Shown piece after piece: positions 31,627 to 39,875 of a stretch of 58,716 nt of DNA; the stretch's first letter is position 1, and each line of letters begins with the position of its first letter. The stretch is taken from NCBI GenBank assembly GCA_016200915.1, contig JACQDV010000048.1:1-58716 (forward strand). The letters are read 5' to 3'. The notes below the pieces were generated by a model. It was not told the DNA's origin. It ran no database searches and saw only the letters and a program-made list of their open reading frames with translations. A program made the translations under genes and the position numbers. Source of the stretch: Sphingobacteriales bacterium (lineage in GTDB: Bacteria > Bacteroidota > Bacteroidia > Chitinophagales > Chitinophagaceae).

Positions 31627-34218
31627 ATGAGAAAACTGCTACTCGTATTTTTATTCACTATTCACCATTCACTATTCACCAAGGCACAAACTCCGGCTAC
31701 CTTCAGTGCTTCAGATATCTATCTTGGATTGAAGAAACTGAAAGTGCTGGGATCGGTTTTGTATCTCGCTGCGCATCCTGATGATGAGAATACCCGGTTA
31801 TTGGCTTATTTATCTAAAGACAGGTTGTATCGCACTGGTTATATGAGTATGACCCGTGGTGATGGCGGACAAAATTTGATTGGTGATGAACAGGGAATTG
31901 AATTGGGATTGATCCGTACACAGGAATTGTTAGCGGCAAGAAGGATTGATGGGGCTGAACAATTTTTTTCAAGAGCTTTTGATTTTGGTTTTAGCAAGAG
32001 TACAGATGAAGCATTAAAAACATGGGATAAAGAAAAAATATTGAGTGATGTGGTGTGGGTGATTCGCAAGTTTCAACCCGATGTAATGATCACCCGTTTT
32101 CCTGAAGACAGTCGTGCAGGACATGGACATCACTCCGGCTCTGCTGTATTGGCAAGAGAAGCATTCATAGCAGCGGCTGATCCTAATCGTTTTCCCGAAC
32201 AATTAAAATATGGTGTAAAACCATGGCAGGCCAAGCGCATTATGTGGAACACCTTCAACTTTGGCGGCAATAATACAACCAGTGAAAGTCAGTTAAAGAT
32301 TGATGTGGGAACTTATAGTACTGTATTAGGAAAAAGTTTTGGTGAGATAGCTGCAGAAAGCCGCAGTCAGCATAAGAGCCAGGGTTTTGGTGTGCCCCGC
32401 AGCAGGGGACAGCAGTTTGAATATTTCAAACTTACATTGGGTGACAGTGCATCAAAAGATTTATTAGATGGTGTAATAACTGACTGGAGCAGGGTAGAAG
32501 GTGGTGCCGCTATTGCTGCACAAATTGATGCGGTCATTAAAAATTATTCTTTTGATAATCCATCAGCATCAGTAGATGCATTGCTGAATTTGTATAAAAC
32601 GATTTCAAAATTACAGTTGGCAGATAATTACTGGAAAGAAAGAAAAATGCAGGAAACACAGCAATTGATTGAAGCCTGTGCTGGTTTATATGCAGAAGGA
32701 ACAACTACCGAACAGTACGTGGCACAGGGGGATACTTTAAAAATTAATTACACTGTTATTGACCGCAGCAATACTAAAATAGTTCTAAAAGGTTATTACC
32801 AGTTTGATGGTGATGCTCCACAGGGAGATACTTATAAATCTTCTTTGAATGAGTTGAATAAAGAACTGGAGCCAAATAAAAATTTAAGCTACTCCAAAAC
32901 AATCATGATCGATCCTAATCATGAAATATCACAACCTTACTGGTTAAAAGAAGAAATGAGCAAAGGAAGTTTTAATGTGAGCGACCAGAAGCTGATTGGA
33001 ATGGCACAGAGCAAACCATCATTAGAAGTAGTATTTGTGGTAAATATTGGCGGAGAGGATTTTTATATACGCAAACCAGTCCAGTATAAGTTTACTGATC
33101 CCGTGAAGGGAGAATTGTTTCAGCCATTAGTGATTGTACCCCCTTTAGCTATAAAAGTTCAGCCTTTATTAAAATTAAATGGTGGTGATTATAATGTGGA
33201 ATATAAGGCAAATAAATCATTGGAAAATATCAAAGTACTTAATGATCAAACTAAAACAATAATCATAAGTGATGATAATGCAATGAAAAAGTTTGAGTTG
33301 AGGCAAAGTCAACAAACAATTCATATTGACAATGTTTACAAAATGGATGGAACTGCTGATGTTATTGACTATAAAGTAAACTTTTCTGAGGCTTCTTCTA
33401 AAGATATAAAGTCAAATTTGCGTACTATTTCCTACGATCATATTCCTTCCATTAATTATTTTCAGGAATCTTCTATTAGATTTCTGAAAATGTCCAACTT
33501 TAAAACTACTGGCAAAACAATCGGCTACATCGTCGGCGCCGGAGATAAAGTGCCCGAAGCCTTAACACAAATGGGCTATACAGTAACAACATTAGGAGAA
33601 AAAGATATTACAGCAGATAACCTCAAGAAATTTGATGCAGTAGTTGCAGGTGTTCGTACGTACAATGTACATGATTATATGGTTAATGCTTATGATGCGT
33701 TGATGGAGTATGTAAAACAGGGTGGAGTATATGTAGTACAGTATAATACTAACAGCTTTGCAGGTCCGCTGGCTAATGGAAAAATTGGCCCGGCTCCATT
33801 TACAATTACAAGAAACCGTATTACTGATGAAGAAGCAAAAGTAAATTTCCTTCAACCAGACAATGCTGTTCTGAATTATCCTAACAAGATCACTGAAAAA
33901 GATTTTGTTGGATGGGTTCAGGAACGCAGCATTTACGAAGCAGATAAAGTGGATAGTAGTTATGCATCCATTTTATCTTTTAATGACCCGGGTGAACAAC
34001 CAACATCAGGAAGTTTGATTGTTACCAATTATGGTAAAGGAAAATTTGTATATACAGGTTTAGTGTTCTTCCGTGAGTTACCGGCAGGCGTTCCCGGTGC
34101 ATACAGGTTATTTGCAAATATTTTAGCGAAACCCCAAAAACAGGTCGGTACCGAAGGTCAGACCGGGACTAACAAGAAAATAAAAAACAAAACAGTTCAT
34201 CATAAAAGTTCTAACTAA
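31627..34218 (+). CDS. Secreted PIG-L family deacetylase with C-terminal GATase-like domain
   Basis: The protein has 863 aa from the ATG at 31627. The signal peptide ends FTKAQ at residue 21. The PIG-L/LmbE domain (about 36-290) has the zinc motif AHPDDE at 49-54 and the distal GHGHHSGSA, and it removes N-acetyl groups from sugars such as GlcNAc derivatives. A middle beta-rich region (about 330-600) follows. A C-terminal flavodoxin/ThuA-like domain (about 625-850) has IGYIVGAGDKVPEALTQMGY and FDAVVAGVRTYN. It acts outside the cytoplasm. Codons 10-19 of the signal peptide consist of four 7-bp repeat units. Downstream are a symporter and two microproteins, perhaps for uptake of the released product. 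Confidence 0.9.
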   Translation: MRKLLLVFLFTIHHSLFTKAQTPATFSASDIYLGLKKLKVLGSVLYLAAHPDDENTRLLAYLSKDRLYRTGYMSMTRGDGGQNLIGDEQGIELGLIRTQELLAARRIDGAEQFFSRAFDFGFSKSTDEALKTWDKEKILSDVVWVIRKFQPDVMITRFPEDSRAGHGHHSGSAVLAREAFIAAADPNRFPEQLKYGVKPWQAKRIMWNTFNFGGNNTTSESQLKIDVGTYSTVLGKSFGEIAAESRSQHKSQGFGVPRSRGQQFEYFKLTLGDSASKDLLDGVITDWSRVEGGAAIAAQIDAVIKNYSFDNPSASVDALLNLYKTISKLQLADNYWKERKMQETQQLIEACAGLYAEGTTTEQYVAQGDTLKINYTVIDRSNTKIVLKGYYQFDGDAPQGDTYKSSLNELNKELEPNKNLSYSKTIMIDPNHEISQPYWLKEEMSKGSFNVSDQKLIGMAQSKPSLEVVFVVNIGGEDFYIRKPVQYKFTDPVKGELFQPLVIVPPLAIKVQPLLKLNGGDYNVEYKANKSLENIKVLNDQTKTIIISDDNAMKKFELRQSQQTIHIDNVYKMDGTADVIDYKVNFSEASSKDIKSNLRTISYDHIPSINYFQESSIRFLKMSNFKTTGKTIGYIVGAGDKVPEALTQMGYTVTTLGEKDITADNLKKFDAVVAGVRTYNVHDYMVNAYDALMEYVKQGGVYVVQYNTNSFAGPLANGKIGPAPFTITRNRITDEEAKVNFLQPDNAVLNYPNKITEKDFVGWVQERSIYEADKVDSSYASILSFNDPGEQPTSGSLIVTNYGKGKFVYTGLVFFRELPAGVPGAYRLFANILAKPQKQVGTEGQTGTNKKIKNKTVHHKSSN
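31654..31681 (+). repeat. 7-bp tandem array inside the deacetylase signal-peptide codons
   Basis: TTCACTA, TTCACCA, TTCACTA and TTCACCA lie in exact register within the coding sequence and are translated as FTIHHSLFT. Related heptamers (GTGAATG/GTGAATA, the reverse complement with one change) form the intergenic array at 13878. Confidence 0.85.
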
Positions 34219-34269
34219 AATTAATTTTATAATAAACGGTCTGACCTTCGGTTCCGACCTAAGTAACGT

Positions 34270-34422
34270 ATGGCAAACAATACAAACAGGGGAGGAATGG
34301 GTATAGCAGTTGGATTGATATTAGGCATTCTTCTCACATTCGTTTTTAAAAAATTAGCAGTAGGACTGGTGGTAGGGTTAATTATTGCACTTTTATTATT
34401 TGCCTCCACCAGGGAAAAATAA
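34270..34422 (+). CDS. 50-aa membrane microprotein upstream of a symporter
   Basis: MANNTNRGGMGIAVGLILG opens a 50-aa protein with two close hydrophobic stretches (about 10-27 and 29-45), a KK between them and a polar tail STREK. No family is recognised. It sits 3 bp before the next small gene, which itself overlaps the symporter start, so all three are likely translated from one mRNA. Confidence 0.7.
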   Translation: MANNTNRGGMGIAVGLILGILLTFVFKKLAVGLVVGLIIALLLFASTREK

Positions 34423-34425
34423 ATT

Positions 34426-34548
34426 ATGGAACAACAGCAGGATAAAATACCGCTATTCAAAAGCTGGAAACGCTGGTACGTTTTTGTACTGCTGGTATTA
34501 GTATTATTAATCATCGGTTTTTATTTCTTTACCAAACAATTTTCATGA
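34426..34548 (+). CDS. 40-aa single-span membrane microprotein, translationally coupled to symporter
   Basis: MEQQQDKIPLFKSWKRWY is a charged start, followed by one hydrophobic helix (about 18-34) and the tail TKQFS. Its stop overlaps the symporter start in ATGA (34545-34548), a classic arrangement for subunits made together. The layout, a basic Trp-rich N-terminus plus one helix before an SSS transporter, recalls the small subunits (DUF4212 type) of acetate symporters, although it is half their size and has no visible homology to them. Confidence 0.75.
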   Translation: MEQQQDKIPLFKSWKRWYVFVLLVLVLLIIGFYFFTKQFS

Positions 34549-36278
34549 GTTATATTGACTGGATAGTACTCGTGGTAACATTGGCAGGCATCATTGTATA
34601 TGGTGTTTATAAAAGCCGTACTTCCAGGAATTTGGATGGTTATTTTTTGGGTGATCGGCAAATGCCGTGGTGGCTGGTATTGCTCAGCATTATGGGAACA
34701 CAGGCGAGTGCTGTTACTTTTCTTTCTGCACCGGGACAAGCTTATACTGATGGAATGCGTTTTGTACAATACTATTTTGGTTTGCCAATTGCTATGGTGA
34801 TCATTTGTATTGCTTTTGTTCCCATCTTTCATAAATTAAAAGTTTACACGGCCTACGAATATTTAGAACAGCGCTTTGATGTTAAGACAAGAACACTCAC
34901 TTCTTTTCTTTTTTTATTATCAAGAGGATTGAGTACGGGCATCAGTGTATTTGCTCCATCTATCATTCTGTCTTCTTTGTTTGGATGGAATATTTACTGG
35001 ACAAATATTTTCATGGGAGGATTGCTGATCATCTATACAGTTACAGGTGGAGCGAAAGCCGTAGCATATACACAGCAACTGCAACTCATCATTGTGTTTG
35101 TTGGAATGTTTCTGGCAGCATATTTAGTGGTGAAGATGTTGCCGGCAAATGTTGGTTTTATTGATGCATTAAAAGTAAGTGGTAAGATGGGAAAGCTGAA
35201 TGTCATTACTACCGGCGTAAAAAAAGATGGCTCTTTTAACTGGAGCGATCAGTATAATATATTCAGCGGATTAATAGGCGGATTGTTTTTAGCATTGTCT
35301 TATTTTGGTACAGACCAATCGCAGGTAGGAAGATATTTAACAGCCAAATCAACCACAGAAAGCAGAGTTGGACTACTGATGAATGGTTTGGTAAAAGTGC
35401 CGATGCAATTTGCTATTCTTTTAATAGGTGCATTAGTATTTACTTTTTATCAGTTTAAATCGGCTCCGTTGTTTTTTAATCAGGTACAGGTTGCTAAAGT
35501 GCAATCATCTGTTTATGCAGATTCAGCTAAAACTATTCAGCTGCAGTATGATTCATTAAACAAACAGAAAGAAAAATATGTAGCGCAGTTTGTTGAAGCT
35601 TATCATTCTGGCCAGTCAACAGATGCGGTAGAAAAAGACTGGAAAAATGTACAGGCAAAAACTGATACCCTGCGTACGCAATACAAAAACATCGTTAAGC
35701 AAAAAGAAGTTGGTGGCGATGCCAATGATACCAATTATATCTTCCTGCACTTTGTGGTGGATTATTTACCTGTTGGATTAGTCGGTTTATTAATTGCCAT
35801 TATCTTTTTAGCATCCTGGGGAAGTATTGCTGCTGCACTCAATTCATTAGCTTCCTGTACCATGGTTGATTTTCACCGCCGCTTTACCAAATGTGAATTA
35901 ACCGAGGAAACAGAATATCGTTTGTCTAAGTGGTATAGCTTCGGATGGGGAGTATTCTGTATCATTATTGCCATGTTTGCTTATAATTTAGGTAATAGCC
36001 TTATTGAAGCAGTAAATGTATTGGGTTCGTTATTCTACGGAGTTATTCTCGGAATATTTTTAGTAGCCTTCTTCTTAAAAAATATTGGCGGCAAAGCAGT
36101 ATTTATAGCAGCGATCATAACTGAATTATTTATTCTTTTTATTTTCTACCTGATTAAAAGAGAAACGATTTCTCTTGGATTCCTCTGGCTTAATCCTATA
36201 GGTGCAGGCGGAGTTATACTGATCTCAATGTTATTACAGAGTATTTTGCCCTACGATGTAAAGAAAGATAAAGCCTGA
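34545..36278 (+). CDS. Sodium:solute symporter (SSS family)
   Basis: The 577-aa inner membrane transporter has about 13-14 membrane segments. It starts SYIDWIVLVVTLAGIIVYGVYKSR, with the family loop DGYFLGDRQMPWWLVLLSIMGTQASAVTFLSAPG and the sodium-site region GTDQSQVGRYL. A non-membrane insert of about 75 residues (about 310-395, KVQSSVYADSAKTIQLQYD...KQKEKYVAQ) is rich in charge and probably forms a coiled coil outside the membrane. Neighbours suggest uptake of a sugar, sialic acid or amino sugar released by the PIG-L enzyme, but the substrate is not set by sequence. Confidence 0.92.
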   Translation: MSYIDWIVLVVTLAGIIVYGVYKSRTSRNLDGYFLGDRQMPWWLVLLSIMGTQASAVTFLSAPGQAYTDGMRFVQYYFGLPIAMVIICIAFVPIFHKLKVYTAYEYLEQRFDVKTRTLTSFLFLLSRGLSTGISVFAPSIILSSLFGWNIYWTNIFMGGLLIIYTVTGGAKAVAYTQQLQLIIVFVGMFLAAYLVVKMLPANVGFIDALKVSGKMGKLNVITTGVKKDGSFNWSDQYNIFSGLIGGLFLALSYFGTDQSQVGRYLTAKSTTESRVGLLMNGLVKVPMQFAILLIGALVFTFYQFKSAPLFFNQVQVAKVQSSVYADSAKTIQLQYDSLNKQKEKYVAQFVEAYHSGQSTDAVEKDWKNVQAKTDTLRTQYKNIVKQKEVGGDANDTNYIFLHFVVDYLPVGLVGLLIAIIFLASWGSIAAALNSLASCTMVDFHRRFTKCELTEETEYRLSKWYSFGWGVFCIIIAMFAYNLGNSLIEAVNVLGSLFYGVILGIFLVAFFLKNIGGKAVFIAAIITELFILFIFYLIKRETISLGFLWLNPIGAGGVILISMLLQSILPYDVKKDKA

Positions 36279-36322
36279 TGCAACGATTTATAGCCTGGAT
36301 TAATCAAGCTTAAAAAAGGATT

Positions 36323-36733
36323 ATGAAAACAAGTATTCTTTTCCTGCTACCGGCTGTGATGTTGTTCTCCTGCAAAAAGAATAATGATAACATCGATCCT
36401 TCTGCAGCTACTTTAGTTGGTAAATGGGTAAATGTTGCGGGACAATTGGATACATTGGATGTTTATAAGGAAGGCGACAAGATAATTATGTTCGATAACT
36501 CATTTTACTTCCGTACAAACATGGCGGCATGGACGAATTATAATGCTTTTAAAAAAGAAGTGGGAAGTATAAGTAATGAAACGATATATACCCGCCCTTA
36601 TAAATCAAACGATGTATATTTTGACAATTATTTTAAATGGCTGAATCCATACACGAAATTTGAAATACGGGTACAGGCATTGCATCCGGAAGTGAGTGCT
36701 TTGTATAACATTACTTATGAAAAAGTGCAATAA
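36323..36733 (+). CDS. Small lipoprotein, unknown function
   Basis: The 136-aa protein has a lipoprotein signal peptide with LFSC (Cys17) followed by KKNND, typical for Bacteroidota lipoproteins. The mature part resembles a lipocalin-like beta-barrel (LVGKWVNVAGQLDTLDVYKEG and IIMFDNSFYF), as in many short lipoproteins that compare a fitted value to GKW, though I cannot assign a family. It shares the strand of the symporter and is closed by a bidirectional terminator. Confidence 0.75.
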   Translation: MKTSILFLLPAVMLFSCKKNNDNIDPSAATLVGKWVNVAGQLDTLDVYKEGDKIIMFDNSFYFRTNMAAWTNYNAFKKEVGSISNETIYTRPYKSNDVYFDNYFKWLNPYTKFEIRVQALHPEVSALYNITYEKVQ

Positions 36734-36760
36734 AAAACCCCGCCTGAAGCGGGGTTTTTT
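36732..36760. terminator. Bidirectional terminator between the lipoprotein gene and secG
   Basis: AAAAAACCCCGC (36732-36743) pairs fully with GCGGGGTTTTTT (36749-36760) around loop CTGAA, so it gives a T-tract on both strands. It serves the converging lipoprotein gene and the secG operon. Confidence 0.92.
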
Positions 36761-36778
36761 GTATATAGTTCTTTTTGA

Positions 36779-37099
36779 TTATTTATTTGTTGGTTGTTGC
36801 TGCTGACTACCATTGCTGGCAGGAGTAGTTTGCTGTGTTTGATTTTTGCTATCAGTTGGCGTAATCAGTTTCTCTCTTGGAATAAATAAAGTAGAGATCA
36901 GGCAAAGAACACCAATTACTGTTGCAAAAATCCAGGTTCCTTTTTCAAGGATATCCGTAGTTTGTTTAACACCCATAAACTGGTTACTGAAACCGGCAAC
37001 ATTACCGGCCAGGCCACCGCCTTTTGGATTTTGTACGAGTACAATAAAACCTAAAACCACCGCCGCAATAATGATCAAAATCACAAATAAGAGTACCAT
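36779..37099 (-). CDS. secG: Preprotein translocase subunit SecG
   Basis: The 106-aa inner membrane subunit of the SecYEG channel assists SecA-driven export. Two membrane segments (about 2-22 and 54-73) flank the conserved loop VQNPKGGGLAGNVAGFSNQFMG. A Gln/Thr/Ser-rich C-terminal tail is longer than in E. coli, as in other Bacteroidota. It is the last gene of the miaB-secG run, with 2 bp between it and the TPR gene. Confidence 0.95.
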   Translation of the reverse strand: MVLLFVILIIIAAVVLGFIVLVQNPKGGGLAGNVAGFSNQFMGVKQTTDILEKGTWIFATVIGVLCLISTLFIPREKLITPTDSKNQTQQTTPASNGSQQQQPTNK

Positions 37100-37101
37100 A
37101 T

Positions 37102-38064
37102 TTATTTTTTTAATTGTTCAATTAAGGCCGCAAAGTAAGGGCTTTTTTCGGGATGTTGCAAACTTAATTTATGGTAAATTTCAATGGCTTTATGTGTTTT
37201 TCCCTGCTTGCCAAGTACCTCTGCCATTGCCTCGGTCAACACCTCTTTTGTTTCGTTGGAATCTTCAGCTTCCGATTTAATTTTCTTCTCATCCGTTTCA
37301 TTTATTTCAGCAGTTTCTTCTGCCGGCAAACGCTTCATTGTTTTCAGCCATTCTGTAAAACTGCGTAACTGTTTACCAAATTTATCAGAAGGTATTTGTT
37401 CGGCAGCCGTTTTAATTCCCTGCGAAGCAAAATAATCTACTGTGTGCAGTGGCTCAAACTTTAATTCTGTTTCCTGGTTTGCAATTTCTTTTTCACGGTC
37501 AAGAATGCTGCTCACAAGTGAATGATCTTTTTCAACTTCCTGCTCATCATGTTCACCTTCCTGTTCTGTTGCTTCATCATTATTAATATCAGGTGTGTTG
37601 CTAATGAGGGAATAATTTCTTTCTAATCCTTGTGTATGTTCAATTTCGGGTTCGGCTACTTTTTCATCATCAACAACAATGTTATTCACCGTGTAATTAT
37701 CTGTAACCATTTCCGGTTCATGGCCAACTTCCTGTTCTCTTTCTGTTTCTGTCACAACATCATCAACAACTTCATCGCTTAATAAGTCAGCAGTATTAAT
37801 ATTTTCAGCTTCCGGCAGTGTAACAGAGGAGGAAGCATTATTCAAAACATAACTTAACCAGGGAAGATTATTTATGTAAAGAGCAGTTTTACTTGACTGT
37901 TTTTTATAAGCAGGTTCATTATCCTCTTTCAGTTTGAATGAAAGCAGTAATTGATAAAAAGAAGAATAGGGATACTGCTCCGATAATTTTTTTATCTCCT
38001 CAGTGGATAAATGATCAAATGTGTTATACTGGCTGATGGGTATATGTTGCCACTCACGGTTCAT
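37102..38064 (-). CDS. Acidic protein with C-terminal TPR-like helices
   Basis: The 320-aa protein has no signal peptide and would be cytoplasmic. The N-terminal helical part (MNREWQHIPISQYNTFDHLSTEEIKKLSEQYPYSS...) is followed by a long low-complexity Glu/Asp/Val-rich region (about 90-200). A final TPR-like hairpin pair (about 275-318, GKQGKTHKAIEIYHKLSLQHPEKSPYFAALI) completes it. This type is common directly upstream of secG in Chitinophagaceae as far as I recall, with no known role. Tight spacing to lptE (20 bp) and secG (2 bp) implies co-expression. Confidence 0.75.
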   Translation of the reverse strand: MNREWQHIPISQYNTFDHLSTEEIKKLSEQYPYSSFYQLLLSFKLKEDNEPAYKKQSSKTALYINNLPWLSYVLNNASSSVTLPEAENINTADLLSDEVVDDVVTETEREQEVGHEPEMVTDNYTVNNIVVDDEKVAEPEIEHTQGLERNYSLISNTPDINNDEATEQEGEHDEQEVEKDHSLVSSILDREKEIANQETELKFEPLHTVDYFASQGIKTAAEQIPSDKFGKQLRSFTEWLKTMKRLPAEETAEINETDEKKIKSEAEDSNETKEVLTEAMAEVLGKQGKTHKAIEIYHKLSLQHPEKSPYFAALIEQLKK

Positions 38065-38084
38065 ACTGACAAGTTAATTGAATT

Positions 38085-38651
38085 TTACCAGTTGGAGAAA
38101 ATGCGGTTAAAGATTTCATCAGCTAAGTTTTTCACCAGTTCATCAGTAAGTCCTGATTCTGCCTGTGATAAACTTTGTGTGGCAGGGAAGTCAATATTAC
38201 GTGTAAGCTCTGCTTCAAAATTTTTTGCTTCGTCTTTCCTGTTTTTGAATATAAGATGAACAGAAACATTTAAACGGTTGGTAGATGCCTGTGGTCTGCC
38301 ATTAGTACCTGTACTGCTAATGCCCGAAGTGCTCACACTATAATCACTGATATAACCACTGACATCATAATCTGCTTCATCAGAATTAGTTTGAGATAAT
38401 CTTGTTTGTCCAACTATTTTCTGTCTTACTTTATCAGTGAGTTTTTGGCTTAATTGCGGATTGACAATTCTTGCTTTGTTCTCAATATAATTAACCTTCA
38501 CCGTTTTTACATCGGGTGGAATGCTTACATCTTTAAAGGAATAACAGGAAGAATATGCAATGGGCAACAGGCAACAGGCAAGGATAAATATTGCCGCTTT
38601 GCTTATTGCCAGTTGCTTATTGTCTGTTGAAAATTTATTCTTCAATATCAT
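38085..38651 (-). CDS. lptE: LptE-like LPS-assembly lipoprotein
   Basis: LptE plugs the LptD barrel that places LPS in the outer leaflet. The 188-aa protein's lipoprotein signal leads to Cys36 in AYSSC, followed by the conserved YSFKDVSIPPDVKTVKV and later RIVNPQLSQKLTDKVRQ and ELVKNLADEIFNRIFSNW, typical of the Bacteroidota LptE family. The ATG at 38651 lies inside the end of the sigma-54 activator gene (17-bp overlap), so translation is coupled. The N-terminus is unusually long because codons 7-18 and 23-32 are made of 7-bp repeat units. Confidence 0.88.
   Translation of the reverse strand: MILKNKFSTDNKQLAISKAAIFILACCLLPIAYSSCYSFKDVSIPPDVKTVKVNYIENKARIVNPQLSQKLTDKVRQKIVGQTRLSQTNSDEADYDVSGYISDYSVSTSGISSTGTNGRPQASTNRLNVSVHLIFKNRKDEAKNFEAELTRNIDFPATQSLSQAESGLTDELVKNLADEIFNRIFSNW
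38557..38633 (-). repeat. Two inverted 7-bp arrays inside the lptE signal sequence
   Basis: On the plus strand, block one (38557-38584) reads GCAATGG, GCAACAG, GCAACAG, GCAAGGA. Block two (38599-38633) reads TTGCTTA, TTGCCAG, TTGCTTA, TTGTCTG, TTGAAAA. The blocks are approximately inverted to each other. Translated in lptE they give the hydrophobic core ILACCLLPIA and the preceding NKQLAISK. Confidence 0.8.
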
Positions 38652-39873
38652 ATTCTTTCAGCTTACGGTAAAGGGTTCTTTCGCTGATGCCTAAGTCTGA
38701 AGCAGCATCTTTTCGTTTACCCTTATGTTTTTTCAATGCTTTTATGATCAGTTCTTTTTCTTTATCCATGATGTTAAGTGATTCTTCCACTTCTTCATGA
38801 TGTTGTATATCATTATGCGGAAGAATTACCGGCTGTGATGGGGAACTGATGACTGGCTGTGCATACTCCATCGGTCTCATTTCCGGTAATACCTGCTCAT
38901 GCTGGTAAGCCGGAAGATTCATTCCCGGTATGGATGAAGGATTCTTTGCCATTTCAAAAACCACTTTCTTCAGATCATTCACATCCTTTTTCATATCAAA
39001 AAAGAGCTTGTATAAAATTTCTCTTTCATTAGCAAACTCTGCATGACTTATACTGCCATTACCATGTATTAATGCCGGTAAACGGGTACCGCTTGTTTCT
39101 GGTATAAACCGCCGCAACTCTGCAGCCGTAATATCTTTATTGCCTGAAAGAACAGAAACCTGTTCTGCAATATTCTTTAATTCACGAACATTACCGGGCC
39201 AGCTGTAGTTAATTAACAGATTTTTCGCTTCCTCATCTAATTGTATTGGAGCAGCTTTATATTTCTCAGCAAAATCAACAGCAAATTTTCTGAAGAGTAA
39301 AAGAACATCTTCTTTACGATCTCTTAATGCCGGTACACGAATAGGTACTGTACTTAAACGATAATACAAATCTTCACGAAACCTTCTTGTTTGAGTGGAT
39401 TCTAATAAATCTTTATTGGTAGCAGCAATTACTCTCACATCAGTCTTCTGCACTTTACTGGAACCTACACGGATAAATTCACCGCTTTCCAGTACACGTA
39501 ATAATCTTGCCTGTGTACCCAATGGCATTTCGCCAATTTCGTCCAGGAAGATCGTTCCGCCATTCACTGTTTCAAAATAACCTTTACGACTATCAACAGC
39601 ACCGGTGAATGAACCTTTTTCATGACCAAATAATTCAGAGTCTATGGTTCCTTCCGGTATAGCACCACAGTTAACAGCAATAAAAGAATTATGTTTTCTG
39701 CCACTGAGTGCATGAATAATTTGTGAAAAGGCTTCTTTCCCCACACCGCTTTCTCCCACAATCAATACAGAAAGATCAGTATTGGCTACCTGTGCCGCTA
39801 CATTCAATGCATGATTGAGAGCAGGAGAGTTGCCTATAATACCAAATCTGTTTTTTATACTTTGTAAATCCAT
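38635..39873 (-). CDS. Sigma-54-dependent transcriptional activator without receiver domain
   Basis: The 412-aa AAA+ activator remodels RpoN-RNA polymerase. Walker A GESGVGKE is at 40-47, the sigma-54 contact loop GSFTGA at 87-92 (usual form GAFTGA), Walker B GGTIFLDE at 105-112, then the arginine fingers and VRELKN. After a ~90-aa linker, a Fis-type helix-turn-helix ends the protein (RKDAASDLGISERTLYRKLKEYDIEE). There is no N-terminal sensory or receiver domain, so activity must be controlled by level or by a partner. It sits 2 bp after miaB and overlaps lptE, suggesting an envelope role. Confidence 0.95.
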   Translation of the reverse strand: MDLQSIKNRFGIIGNSPALNHALNVAAQVANTDLSVLIVGESGVGKEAFSQIIHALSGRKHNSFIAVNCGAIPEGTIDSELFGHEKGSFTGAVDSRKGYFETVNGGTIFLDEIGEMPLGTQARLLRVLESGEFIRVGSSKVQKTDVRVIAATNKDLLESTQTRRFREDLYYRLSTVPIRVPALRDRKEDVLLLFRKFAVDFAEKYKAAPIQLDEEAKNLLINYSWPGNVRELKNIAEQVSVLSGNKDITAAELRRFIPETSGTRLPALIHGNGSISHAEFANEREILYKLFFDMKKDVNDLKKVVFEMAKNPSSIPGMNLPAYQHEQVLPEMRPMEYAQPVISSPSQPVILPHNDIQHHEEVEESLNIMDKEKELIIKALKKHKGKRKDAASDLGISERTLYRKLKEYDIEE

Positions 39874-39875
39874 TC

